A DNA stretch of 64,000 bases. Origin: Mantis religiosa (Eukaryota; Arthropoda; Insecta; Mantodea; Mantidae). Position numbers and translations under genes: made by a program. The stretch lies in contig CM060954.1 of NCBI GenBank assembly GCA_030765055.1, positions 103,989,947-104,053,946 of the forward strand, in the 5' to 3' direction. Each line of letters begins with the position of its first letter. Within the stretch, counting starts at the first letter, position 1. Below, in pieces: positions 44,292 to 55,711 of this stretch. The notes under the pieces are model-generated. The model was not told the origin of the DNA, searched no databases, and worked only from the letters and a program-made list of their open reading frames with translations.

Positions 44292-44399
44292 GACCAGAGG
44301 CACAACTAAGACGCGGTCCTACCCGGAAGACCCAGTTACAATGGTCTTTTGCTTTTTCTCTAAATATATAATTCTTTCGGCTTCTATGTTTTATTCCTA

Positions 44400-46944
44400 A
44401 AATTTTATTAAAACATTTTGTTGTTAGCCAATTATTTGCATGACTTCCTTGATGTGAAAATGTGGCTCTCCAAATTTGAGTTTATCTATCGAGTTGAATA
44501 TCCTGGCTTCACCTGATTTTATATAATTATAATATTTCTGTGGTCATATTCATGTTTCATAATATTATAGACTTTAAAAACAGAAACGGAGCATGTATAC
44601 TGATAAATTATTGCTAAAGAAAGTTCGCATAAAGGAAGAAGCTGAATAATGTATGGCAGTATCTGAATTCACTGTTAAGTTATATTTGGGTTCATTTCGT
44701 TGACATAAGGTTTAGTTTAGAATATCCAAAATATTTCAGTTATAATTATGGTTTCTCACTTACACTAGGTTGCAAACAATTATCTTTATTCATTTAAAAA
44801 TAATTACATATACGGTGTCCATAGAATAACATTTTAACACTCATAGAGAAATATCTACCAAATGTGCCCATACAATAAATAACTTACTAGCTACTTTATC
44901 GATTCTGATGCAAGCTCTTTAATCTGCTGATAATGTGATATGGTTCCATTCCTGGTTGGTGTAGATGTCATAATGCAGATGTAGACACAGGAGAGGCATT
45001 GTAGCTTTGTGTTCAGTTTCACTATTTAAATAACTTTATGTAGTGGTGGGTAAAAGTGCTTGCTCGAAATTACGTTACCTCAATTTAGTTTGCTGCATTT
45101 CAGGTTCTACTAGCCCAAAAAGTGATAGTATTTTATTTTATTCTTAGGAAGGTAAAAGTGTTTGTGATATTTTTATGTTAATTTTACTAAAGGGGAAATT
45201 AAGAGCCCCATCTCTAGTAGTAAATCTGCTAAATGATTGATCCCATTTCCCCAAATCGTTTAAGACATACTGAATTTTTTATATAAGCTTTTTTCGCTTA
45301 TGCAATTTTATACAATATATTTTTGTAAGATAAATGTAGTTATTTTCATTAATATTTGTCAGCATTTATGTTTAGAAACATAACTAGCCGTGTTAATAAA
45401 ACCAAAATATATCCAGAACTCCATGATTTTGTTTTTTAATGCTAAAATTTAACTTGTCTGCAAGTTGTTAAAAACCAACAATAATACTGAACACACGTGG
45501 CTATTATACTTAAAATTAGCATCAGTTTCTAGTATATAATTTCCTCAAAGTTGGGTTAGTTGTTCATAATTTTTAGTTTACCTCTGAAGAATTACCTTTT
45601 ACATTTTTCAGAGCCAAGCAGAATTTACAGTAAGAAGTGACAAACTGTAATTAAAAAACTATATTTATTGACCGTCATAATTTATACTAAATAAAACTAT
45701 TGTAAATGTCTCATTTTTATAAATGTTTGCCATTTAATTTCCCCTTAATTATAGTGCAATATAACAAAAAATAAATGCAAGAGTTTATGATGTTTCACTT
45801 GTATGAATGTTAAGTGGTTGAGTTTCAGCTTTGCTACGTGATCTTTTATTTTAATTTCTAGCTTTGTGACTGTTTGATTTGAAGTTATCTTTGAATTTCT
45901 GGTTTGAGCTCATCATATATTTACATTTGGTATTAGATGTGGATATATGAGCATATTTTACAGGACCAAAAGGATTTCTACCCTGACATTTAGGTATTTT
46001 ATTTTTTCATTTGGGAATAAAGGTCTTCTAAAGTTCAGTAATCTAAAATTTGGGTATTTCTTTAGATGAAATGAAATGACTAGTATTCATAAAATTAAAT
46101 CCAACTTAGGCAAGCTTGTCCCTCCACCGTTTTGGCACATATAATAATAGTTCAAATGCACATTCAAAGATCTAACTGAACATTCTATTAAGTTTTGAGT
46201 ACCCAAGCATAGTTTAAATAACCATAAGCTAGTAACTTCTTTTTCCCTTAATATTCCATACAATAATAAATAAATCTATTATACTGTGCTAGCGGAATAT
46301 TGGCACAAAAACAAAATTTGAACCCCAGTATAATTAAAACTTGCAAAAGAAATTTGATAACATCAATATAAGTTAACATTATATCTGCAGTACTTTCATT
46401 TATGAATCTAGAGGATATATCACAGTATAGTACAGAGTTGTGTCTTCAGTTATGCACTAGGCCTTCCTCAATGTAGGAGAAGATATGTTAACTTCTCATG
46501 AATGTAGCTGAATTCCTAAAGCGTCAGATGTTCCGATAACTTTTAGTAAGCAGATCATATAAGTTTCCCACTAAAAGGCATTTTACAGATAATTATATAG
46601 GACTGTTTTATATTTAAAATAATGTAGCTAATTTTAAATACACAAACTTAAATTCGCAACATTAACTTAAAAATTATTCGCAAACATAAAGCTTTTAAAC
46701 TAAAATTTACATTCCAAAAAGTTAATCTTAAAACAGAGGTGAAAGAACAAGGAGGAAAGCTTAGTTTTAGCCTGAACCGTGAATCTTACACGTGTAATAC
46801 TGGAATATTTGCAGCTAAAAGCAAGATTTCCACATTTTAAACTAAAGAATATGCCCACGACATTAAACTTATATATTTAGTATTTGCTTTCGCATCCAGA
46901 ATGTTACAAAAGAACTTGAGTGCTTCACACATTCTTTAAGACAA
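44400..46944. other. AT-rich non-coding stretch
   Basis: No gene or repeat was recognised in ~2.5 kb. The last few hundred bases are downstream of the polyadenylation signal of the minus-strand exon. Confidence 0.5.
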
Positions 46945-46950
46945 TTTATT
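46945..46950 (-). terminator. Polyadenylation signal AATAAA
   Basis: Minus-strand AATAAA, 27 bases after the stop codon of the exon at 46977-47156. Position and strand support that exon being the 3' end of a gene, although the 3' untranslated region would be very short. Confidence 0.5.
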
Positions 46951-46976
46951 GCATTGCTCTCTGAATTAGGAACTCT

Positions 46977-47156
46977 TTAATTCGATCTTGTTTTGATGGG
47001 CTTGATGGTCTTGATGGCAGGTGGAGGGATCTTGGTGAATCCTGCGGCGTCGAACACGGGAAGCATGTCACGAATTCTTTGACCGGAAGTGGTGACCACA
47101 TCGAACACCCTGTAAAGAACACCAAAGTCACCCCAAGGCTTCCTTACAAAGATGAG
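46977..47156 (-). CDS. Probable last coding exon of an unrecognised gene
   Basis: The minus strand opens at a plausible acceptor (GGCTTGAAG before CTCATC) and gives 59 codons plus stop: LIFVRKPWGDFGVLYRVFD, VVTTSGQRIRDMLPVFDAAG, then FTKIPPPAIKTIKPIK and a basic end TRSN. The composition is protein-like, unlike the AT-rich surroundings, and third positions favour G/C. The frame continues upstream only a few codons into a (CA)n microsatellite (minus-strand sense). AATAAA follows 27 bases after the stop. I do not recognise the family. The proline/isoleucine/lysine-rich tail gives no function. Upstream exons must lie beyond 47.2 kb or outside the window; none was identified. It could also be a gene fragment. 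Confidence 0.6.
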   Translation of the reverse strand, partial: LIFVRKPWGDFGVLYRVFDVVTTSGQRIRDMLPVFDAAGFTKIPPPAIKTIKPIKTRSN

Positions 47157-47166
47157 CTTCAAGCCA

Positions 47167-47168
<2 letters not shown>

Positions 47169-47235
<67 letters not shown>
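47169..47235. repeat. (GT)n microsatellite
   Basis: 67 bp of perfect GT repeat, with a further imperfect part to 47262. On the coding strand of the neighbouring exon it is a (CA)n tract ending 12 bases before the inferred acceptor. Confidence 0.97.
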
Positions 47236-47240
<5 letters not shown>

Positions 47241-47262
47241 GTGTGTGTGTGCGTGTATGTTT

Positions 47263-47944
47263 CTATAATGTAGAAAGCTATGACATAATATTTCCCTGAG
47301 CTACTTTGGAATGGATTATAACGATTTGAAATCAATTTCTAGTTGATTTCGATATTAATTGTTTAAAAATTCAGTTTGAGATATAATTGATAGGTATTGC
47401 AATGTAAAATAAAATACACGTAATTCCCACGATAATAATTTCTGGAAAGGTGATCGGAAAAGTTAAAAACTAAAATATATGCGACATATAATGACAAAGG
47501 GACATGTATGCCACAGCTTGAAAATGAATCAACATTCAAAGCATAAATTAGCAGTAATTAATAAAGGGTTATTGTTCTAAATATAATTCAGGATTTAGTA
47601 CTTAATTTTTAATGTTAGATGTTAGCATTTACTTACCAACTTAGAAGAACTATTCAGGATAATGTAGCGCCTTTACTAAATAATTTACTTTATTGAACAT
47701 TCATACCGCCTTACCCGCAGAATGTCGCCAGAAGCTGCTAAATTCCTTATTCAGTAAAATGCCTTACACAATTTGAGAAACTCTGCCACTTTATTTTCCT
47801 TTGTTATGCAAGCATTCTTGTGCAATTTCTAGGCCTTACAGATGCCGTATCCATATTATTCAAATATTCCAGGTGCTGTTACACCAGACCTTAAGACATT
47901 AAAAAGCAAAAACCCGTATTAATATTTTTTATGCACATAACATC
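47263..47944. other. Non-coding stretch
   Basis: Presumably intron of the minus-strand gene ending at 46977. No exon was recognised. Confidence 0.4.
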
Positions 47945-48100
47945 CTAGGCTTTCTCACAGTTTAGCAGGTTGGATGTAGAATTGAGCACATTGGCCAGAG
48001 TAGCGTTCAACCTGAGCACCCACAAGTCAGCAGCTTGGTGAACAGCAGGAGAATGTAATAAGATGTCATCTACTGAGGCCAGCGCAAGTAAATTGATGTG
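47945..48100 (-). pseudogene. Possible reverse transcriptase relic (VDD motif)
   Basis: A single minus-strand frame reads HINLLALASVDDILLHSP, then LWVLRLNATLANVLN, then NLLNCEKA and stops. The order VDDIL..SP, about 20 residues, and a closing N..NCEK resembles the YVDD region of Ty3/Gypsy-type reverse transcriptases (Y.DDIL..S...H...L..V...L......N..KC). The Tyr before VDD is Ser and only ~45 residues are left. It may be coincidence. The DNA upstream (48101-48230) is GC-richer and could be part of the same relic. Confidence 0.3.
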
Positions 48101-48230
48101 GGAATGTAAAAAAATTGATGCAGCTATTAGACATGAAGAGGACCGGAGCCCCTATGGCCTGCTGTTCTAACGATAAGGCTGCCTCGGCGGACTCTATAGC
48201 ATGCTCTGAGGTCTAGATTATTTGCAGAAC

Positions 48231-49005
48231 GTGTGTCCTAGTATTATAGTAGAGAAAGGTACGGAGTTCGTCCTTCTGCACGCTCTGATTGATCCAACTT
48301 GCTACCATAGATACACAGTACAATGTCAATGCACAGAACTACTTGAAATACACTCTTTGAAATTAGCCTACATTAATCTGTCAGACCAGTCGGAGGGTAG
48401 TGAAGGATATACTCAAAATTAGCTAGGTGTACTGTCAGTTGTTTCTTTTCAGTCGGCTTTGATAAAGCAAACACAGCTCTGCAGGAAAAATTATCTGTCT
48501 AATATAATTTTTAACGTTGTAATAATAGCAAGTGTTTCTACATGATCAGTGGAAGACAGCAATGATTGTGAAAGGAAAAATTATTTCTTCTGGCGTTGTA
48601 GGGACTCGGTTACTTCCATGCATTTATACTGTTTAAGTTTCTTTGTAGCAAATTTTGGAGGAAAACACAACTTGCTGTAAATAAGCAACAGAGAAACTAA
48701 TACTCTTTGGTAGGAATAATTTTTTATATAAAATATAGGTTAAGTATATAAATAAATTGCGTAGAGAAATGAATGTGATTGTAACACATCCACTACTTAC
48801 CATAGATGAGCAGTAGAGGAAATACCAAGCAACGGTCAAATGTTGAAAAATTTCTTTATTTCCAAGCAACCGAAAAAATAAGAAGAATTTATAATAGAGC
48901 TTTATTTTTTTTCTTTGCGTTTAAAGGATTTAAGTTGGAACCTCATATTTGTTTACAATATTTAGTCCTCAGATTCTTCTCGGGCAGCCAGCAAGGTGAA
49001 AAGGT
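48231..49005. other. Non-coding stretch
   Basis: No gene or repeat was recognised. Confidence 0.4.
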
Positions 49006-49051
49006 GACAAGATATCAACGTTTCGGGAGTGTGCATCCGTCCCATCATCAG
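49006..49051 (-). other. Hammerhead-like retroelement motif
   Basis: Read on the minus strand: CTGATGA, a 4-bp stem (GGGA/TCCC) with an 11-base loop, GAAAC, a short spacer, and GTC. These are the conserved core blocks of a type I hammerhead ribozyme in the right order and similar to motifs in the terminal repeats of Penelope-like elements. No convincing stem I is formed by the flanks (ATATC before, ACCTTTTC after), so it is probably a decayed copy. Confidence 0.4.
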
Positions 49052-49059
49052 GATATTTA

Positions 49060-52000
49060 TAAAATGGTATAACCACAAATGAAATACTGGATATAACACA
49101 ACTATAAACAAAGACAAAGCACTATGAAAATTCGCATTACTGAACAAAAGAATATTTTCAGTAAATTAAATGCAGGTCAGGAGATGGCGTGAGTATTATG
49201 CTCGATTCGAAGAGACCACAATAATTTAGAATTTTTACTTCAGTATAAAAATATGACTAAAAGAAGCAGGATTTTATTAATGAAGCTTTTTGGCACCATA
49301 TGTTTCATACCACTATAATTTTCTATTTCTTTACAACAAAAACTAGATAGTACTGGTCTTAGATTACGTGCTTAATATACCTTTTCTTCACGCTTTAGAA
49401 AAGCTAATTGATTAAATCTGTTTAACGGTTTTTCTTAATAGTATTAGCTTATTTATTACTTTTATACTATTAAACATCCAATCCTTTTTATCCTATTAAT
49501 TCTATGTTATTTATTACTTTATATTTTCCTTATAAGCTACCTCAATAAGACTGGTGACAGAAAATTGAACTATTCAACCATTAAAATAAATTATGTTCAT
49601 TTCCTTGGTTTTTCATTTTAGGAGCACTGAAGGGTAAAGGGAGTCTTATAAGCTATAAGTACAAATCACAGCAAAAGCAGTTCGTAGTATTTACAGATAA
49701 GTGTTACACTGTACTTTCGAATAGTTTATTACAGTTTAGCTTAACAATTATACAAAACTTATATCATGTACAAGTTAGCCAATAATAGTTTTAAACAAAC
49801 CTTTGTTTATACGGTTGCAATGCTTAAGTTAACAATCTAGGGCGTCGACTACATAAAATAGGTATTTTGAAAATTAGTCAAATAAAATAGGTTTAAAGCT
49901 TTATCTCGTTTACAGTATATTGATAATTTTGACACGCGTGACAGAAAAATCATTATATGAATGCCTTGATAAAGCACAGCTCCACAGTAGAATTAGAATG
50001 CTCCCTTCACTGGGCTAGACTAAAAGTACAACTACTGCAAGGGAATAAACAAGGATATTTTGAACCGAATTGAGTAACTCCCGTAACAGCCAAAAGGAAC
50101 TCTTCCTAATCTTTGGAAATGAACCTTCGAGTATATGAGAAGCAATTGTGCTAGAGTATTTAATATAGTAGAATTTGGCAGGCATAAATAAGAGTACCTT
50201 GATAAATTTAAAAATTTTAGAATCTTGGTTAGAATTGTAAAAATAACTGCTTCAATTTTATTTCAAAAACAGAAATTAGAATTTAGAGACCATATGTTTT
50301 ATTGGAATTAAGAAAAGTAGCTGCATGTGCTGTTGCCTGTGTATTTCAGCACCAACGTATAATAATGTTTAAGGTATTAAGGCTAAAAATTTATTTCTTA
50401 GAATTTACTGGTAATTACAAAACTTCATTTTCATATATTGCATTCTTAAGATAACTTTCTTCGATTTAATTAACAATAAGGTTAATTAAAGGCCAATAAA
50501 ATGTTTTCCGATAGATATTTATGTAGAAATATTTATATACGTTTAGGATAATACGCATTTTCCAGAAGAGGAAGTCATTAGGTAAATGACGAAGGACATC
50601 ATAAAGGAAGTCCAAGGATATTATATCCTCGCTAAGGAATTCAATCTTTCTGATGCGTAATTTGAAATGTAGTGCGTTGTTTCATTAAAACTGCAATAAT
50701 CATTTTATTTACCAAAATGTCCAAGCATACCAAGGGACTATACATATTCCCTTGTGCAGTGATTCTAGAAGTAACTATTATAATATCTTACCTTTCCCTT
50801 ATTAAAGTTTACAGTGGATTATATTTCTGACTAAAAGGTTACACACAGTAATAGCAAAAGGCTTGGCTATAGTTCTGGATATTTCAGAACGTTTCTAACG
50901 AACTGGAAAAGCAAATAAAACCAAAATATTTTTATAGATGTATTCATCATTTTATCTTTGTGTGGTGCTTTCAATGCTTTGATACTTTTAAACAAAAATG
51001 ATTTAATTATAATTGACGGTACATTTGACGTACGCATTTCATTCAAAGTAATGCTAAACAAATATCAAACATCAATGAAATAAGATCTTCCAGTCAGCTT
51101 GAGAGATTCGATAAAGCAACGGGTGGTGTATTCAGCGATAATAAAGACCTTGTAAAAATTACAATATCTGAAAGGTACTATTATTGTTTTATAGCTGTAG
51201 AGCATGCAATAAGAGAGTGCTCTATAAAACTGTTTTGTACACATTGGAAAAACAAGGTTGCTAAGGCAAATCGTCAACATGACAGCTTATGAGGCTGAAA
51301 CACGCAGCCTGGAGGTGTGTGCCTTTATTGAATAACAAAATGCAACTTTGTGTGCAATGTCACAACATTTAGATTAACTCGTTGGAAATTGTGTAATTTT
51401 GGAGAAAATATCTATAGAAATGCTCCGAGAGTAGACGCTATCACATTTTCCAATGGAAATCTTTTTATTAAAAGTCAATTTTAATCACAAAAATGTTTCA
51501 CTGTAAGACAGGATCAGTACTTAAGAGGCAGAGGGTACCTTTTATGTTTGTCGAATTAAATAATGGACTTTAAATATTATTTTCAAAGCATAAGCACTTG
51601 CAAATTTGGGATAAAAACAACATATATCTTGACATATTCAAATACCTAATCAGAAACCTAGTTGATTTTTTAAAGAAATAGTTGACACTAATCAATATCG
51701 GCCTTAATAATTAAAAGTGAGTTAAATTTCTTCAGGTTATTTCCCTATGCCCAAAATTGGACTGTAAACTTTAAAATCTGAAGATAAATGGTTTACGGTT
51801 TATAAAGAGAAACAAAGTACGGGCCATTGCTTCTACATTGTCTTTCAGTTTGCAATGTCATTTAAGGTGAGCCAGATATTTTTGTTACCCATATCCAATT
51901 AGACTAAAAGGCACATTCCCAGGAGCCACAACAAGGTCGAGAATTAAGGTTTATCGCGCAATCTCTGTGTACAAAAGAATCCATATATTTTGTCTCCACA

Positions 52001-54163
52001 ACCGAGGTGCATTTCTGCTTGGGCAATAAGGTATCACTTTCCTATTTCAGGTTGCTGGTTAATACGAGGGGCTTTATAAGAAAAAGAGAGTTACGAGTAG
52101 TAAAATTCCAATGTGCTTCAAAAGAAATGATAGAACCGTTTACCGCCCTTTTGAAAACATTTATGACATCTACTTAGAACGTTTCCATTTTGGCAAATAT
52201 TAGTCTTAAGTGGTCTGAAGTGTGGGAGTTCGTTTTACACACTTTATGTTTCAATATGCACCAGAGGGAATAGTCATAGGCTTCAGATAGTTTTCAAATC
52301 TCTGGCAGAACGATCGGACTATATACAGTGACATCTCAACAAATTCACGTGTAAATAAACCCATATGTGGCATACAGTAACAATTAAGGCTACTTTCCAT
52401 TGCTCGCACTTCTCGTGGGAGGTCTTGAACAAACGGCTATCGTCACAGACCACTCCCCCCAAGCCTCCGCCATACAAACGCTATTTCTGTTGCAAAATCT
52501 CTTCGGACTTAAGATGTATGTCCAGTTGCTTTTCGACCTTATTAAGGTATTTCGTTTCCAAAAAAAAGTGAATTCATAATCTGGAAATCAAAATGCATAC
52601 TTAAATTTTACTTCGCTGCATATCCACTGAAATCAATTCATTGTCTATAATCAGATATTTAAATTGTTTTGAACAAAACCTACTGATATTTTTATTTGTA
52701 AACTATAACTATTTGTAAGAAAACTGGAATAAGCATTTAATTATTGCGCTTTAGTAAGTGGCTTTAAGCTTGCGCTTAACGTCATTTCATAATTAAATTA
52801 CTTTTATAGTGAACATGCACAACAATTTTGTACATAGAGTAAATAAATAACAGTTAAATGGTAACTAATATTTTAACTTAGTATTATATCCAATGTCTGA
52901 AAAGCTTTTATAAGGTAAGATTTTAATCTTCATAAAATTACTGTAAAGATAAAATAATCTCTTGTAATTATACAGAGTGATTTATGTCGAAATAAATCAC
53001 TTTCCTTCTTTATCCACTGAAATTTTATTTAACGTGTGGTTTTTAAGTCTAAATTGGACAGAATGCCTGGAAATTTCGTTTCACTTTAACAAGATGCAGA
53101 AATAGTAATATCCCTCAATTTTTATCTTCGGTCCTAATGTGGACAAATTTTTCTTCATATCGTTTTAGTCATTGAAAATAGAGTTAATAGGGAATAAAAA
53201 TGAGGCGATGTTGGATTTCGAGTTCCATTACAGCTACTGTAAACTACAAAGAGAATTCTGTGCTCGCAACCCTTCCTAAGGGACATCGATTGAGCTGGAA
53301 AACAAACAGAAAACAACTATATTTCCAGTGGGTGGGAAACGCAAATTTCGTTCACCTGAGCTGTGCACGATTTTTGACTTGAATGTACGACTAGAAAGGT
53401 CACCTCGAAAGTCATTAAGGCGTTTGTCATAGAATACCGGATACTGCACATACTTAAAATTTCAGAATCACGTTGGAGGCCGTGGAAACCAATTCGGATG
53501 CTAATTGTTGGATAAGCGGCCGATGTTCTGTCTGTATGCTCACCACATGCCATATATGACAGATGGAGGTATAGCTCTGTGATGTGTCGGAAATTATTAA
53601 GCTATAAATATTCATAATATGCGATATAGCACAACCTGAAGTTCTGAAATCATTAAAAGTACCCTCTCCTCTTACTCTCTTATGCAACTACATATAATCA
53701 CACAAATAGAGTAATTCATTGACAACTAAGCCAGATTACATTTCAATAAAGTTTCACAGTTAGGCACATAATAATATTAGTGAATTAATTTGGTTAAATA
53801 AATGGATAACGTTACCTGGTTCCAAGTTGTGTGCATTAAATGGGGTAAAAGTTTGACGAGTCCCTTGTGTTTTTATGACGCTATGTACCTATGTATAACA
53901 TGAAGTAGGAAAAGCACTTTTGCATCAGCATTTCTGCCTAAAATACGGAAATGTTATATAAAAATGAATATAATGCTTTTCATTGTCATCCCGGTCATAG
54001 ATCATAGCATAGATAATAGACCATAGTACCTCCGTACAGCTACCTCATACACTTGTGGTGCAGTAACATCCGTATAGCACAGCAATTCAAATACCAGGAA
54101 CGATTCAGTTCACACATCTGGGATGGTGTTGAATTTTAACAGTAAGCTACTGCTGCCTTCTTT
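49060..54163. other. AT-rich non-coding stretch, ~5 kb
   Basis: The longest featureless section. Frames are below ~80 codons and none looks like a protein or transposase. Slightly more GC-rich patches at 51900-52560 and 53200-53690 gave no recognisable motif. Confidence 0.5.
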
Positions 54164-54165
54164 TA

Positions 54166-54879
54166 AGGCAAGGCTACACTGAAAATTCCAACTTCGATAA
54201 TAAACCTGTCATTAAGAAAATGTAGCCACATAATTAGACTATGATTTTAAATCTGCATGTAAATTTTTATGTTGCTACACCAAATATTTCATTAATTACT
54301 AATCATTTTTTGAGAAAATATTGTAGAAATTAAAAATGTTCTATGCGTCAAAAAATTTGAGCTTTTGAGTTTTTGTTTTAGGCTAGAACAGAGCAATTTC
54401 AAAAGACCCACATTCTTATTTTTTTCAAATATTCTTTTAGCATTTGTTCTAAAATATTTTCCATATGTTAGCTCTCAAAATTTTGAAAATATTAACATTA
54501 TTTATTTCTTAACACCATATAATTTCCAAAACATGAGCATTAACAAAAAAACTTGGAATGTGAAGTTGCTTATTTACATATTGTGTACCTATCCTGTACG
54601 TTTCACCAAGTTAAATGAAAAACTTTGACGCGTAAGGCATTTTGTATAGTGAAAAGTGTTAGACAAAATGTTTCTTAGAAAATTAACTTTAAAGCAATGA
54701 TTGCTACTTTTAACGATTGTTAAAGGTCTTTTTACATTGTTACGTAATGGCCTAACATGTGGCAAATGGTAAAAATAGCATGCCATTTATTATTACAAAC
54801 CCTAAGCCACCAAAAATGCCAAAAAAGATAATTCCATGTTTTTCCACATTTTCGGCAAATTTTCAGTGTAGTCTTGCCT
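54166..54879. mobile_element. 714-bp element with inverted ends, no coding capacity
   Basis: Left end AGGCAAGGCTACACTGAAAA and right end, read inward, AGGCAAGACTACACTGAAAA match at 21 or 22 of the first 23 positions. Each side is bounded by TA (54164-54165 and 54880-54881), as for Tc1/mariner-type MITEs, although the wider palindromic TTTTAAGG/CCTTAAAA context makes TTAA or other targets possible. The interior is AT-rich and non-coding. The parent family is unknown. Confidence 0.65.
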
Positions 54880-54881
54880 TA

Positions 54882-55172
54882 AAATAAAGATTTTCATTTA
54901 TAATAAATACGTGAAAAGTTAAGCATGAACACAGAAGTTTACGGAACAATCCCCACATTATGGAAAATCTTCACGACAGTACAAAACGAAAATTTTGAAA
55001 ATAGCCTAAGAGGGACTATTGAGTATGGAAGGAAAGTTCATCCGAAGGTGCTAGAAATAATGCAATGTAGACTCGACCACAGTTAGCATAACTTACATAA
55101 AGATTATTCATAATGCTACATGTATCACGTGCTAGTAGCGTGGTTGTTTCAGAGCGGGAAACCTCCCAGTAT
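54882..55172. other. Unique non-coding sequence
   Basis: Nothing recognised. Confidence 0.4.
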
Positions 55173-55260
55173 GAATGACAGTGCGTAGAATGACAGTGCG
55201 TAGAATGACAGTGCGTAGAATGACAGTGCGTAGAATGACAGTGCGTAGAATGACAGTGCG
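55173..55260. repeat. 15-bp minisatellite, 6 copies
   Basis: Five complete units of GAATGACAGTGCGTA and a sixth of 13 bases, all identical. The absence of any mismatch suggests recent expansion. Confidence 0.97.
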
Positions 55261-55418
55261 GAGGCCATAGGAATTTCTAAGCAGTAGACCTCAATTTATA
55301 TACACTTGAACCATTTATTACAAGGAATGAAAAACAGAGCTGCAGGGTGCAAGAGACACAAAAGTTGGCTTATTTGCCAACATTTGGGTTGGCAGTTGGG
55401 TTATTTGCCAGTAACCCT

Positions 55419-55711
55419 GGCGCGACAGCCCTTAGAGGGCAAAGGTCTACCAACCCGACTGCCGGCCTCATACCCACTTACGCAAGGCAGATCTAACCGG
55501 TACGGGGAGAATATGTGGTCACCATCTCGGCATCCTCCAGGCGGAACGTTTGTACCTAGCATAAGCTCCTCAATTTTCTCACGATGAGTGAGCACCGGTC
55601 TTATACTCGGGACTAAAAATTCGCACCCCATAGGTGAGATCGAACCCGGGCCTCTTTCCGTGGGCAGGAGCCAAGAAATACTACCTTAACGCGCTAAACC
55701 ACGGCACAGGA
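55419..55711 (-). mobile_element. SINE-E copy (tRNA-derived), minus strand
   Basis: The minus-strand head, CCTGTGCCGTGGTTTAGCGC, contains the A box, and GGCCCGGGTTCGATCTCACC the B box. A ~200-bp GC-rich body follows (CACTCATCGTGAGAAAATTG, GGAGGATGCCGAGATGGTGA, CGTACCGGTTAGATCTGCC) and continues to about 55419. It is unrelated in its body to SINE-A, -B and -C. Reading frames here on both strands are incidental. Confidence 0.8.

Noticed and set aside
48806..49072. 88-codon plus-strand frame
   Set aside because: Contains poly(F) from a T run and overlaps a retroelement motif in antisense.
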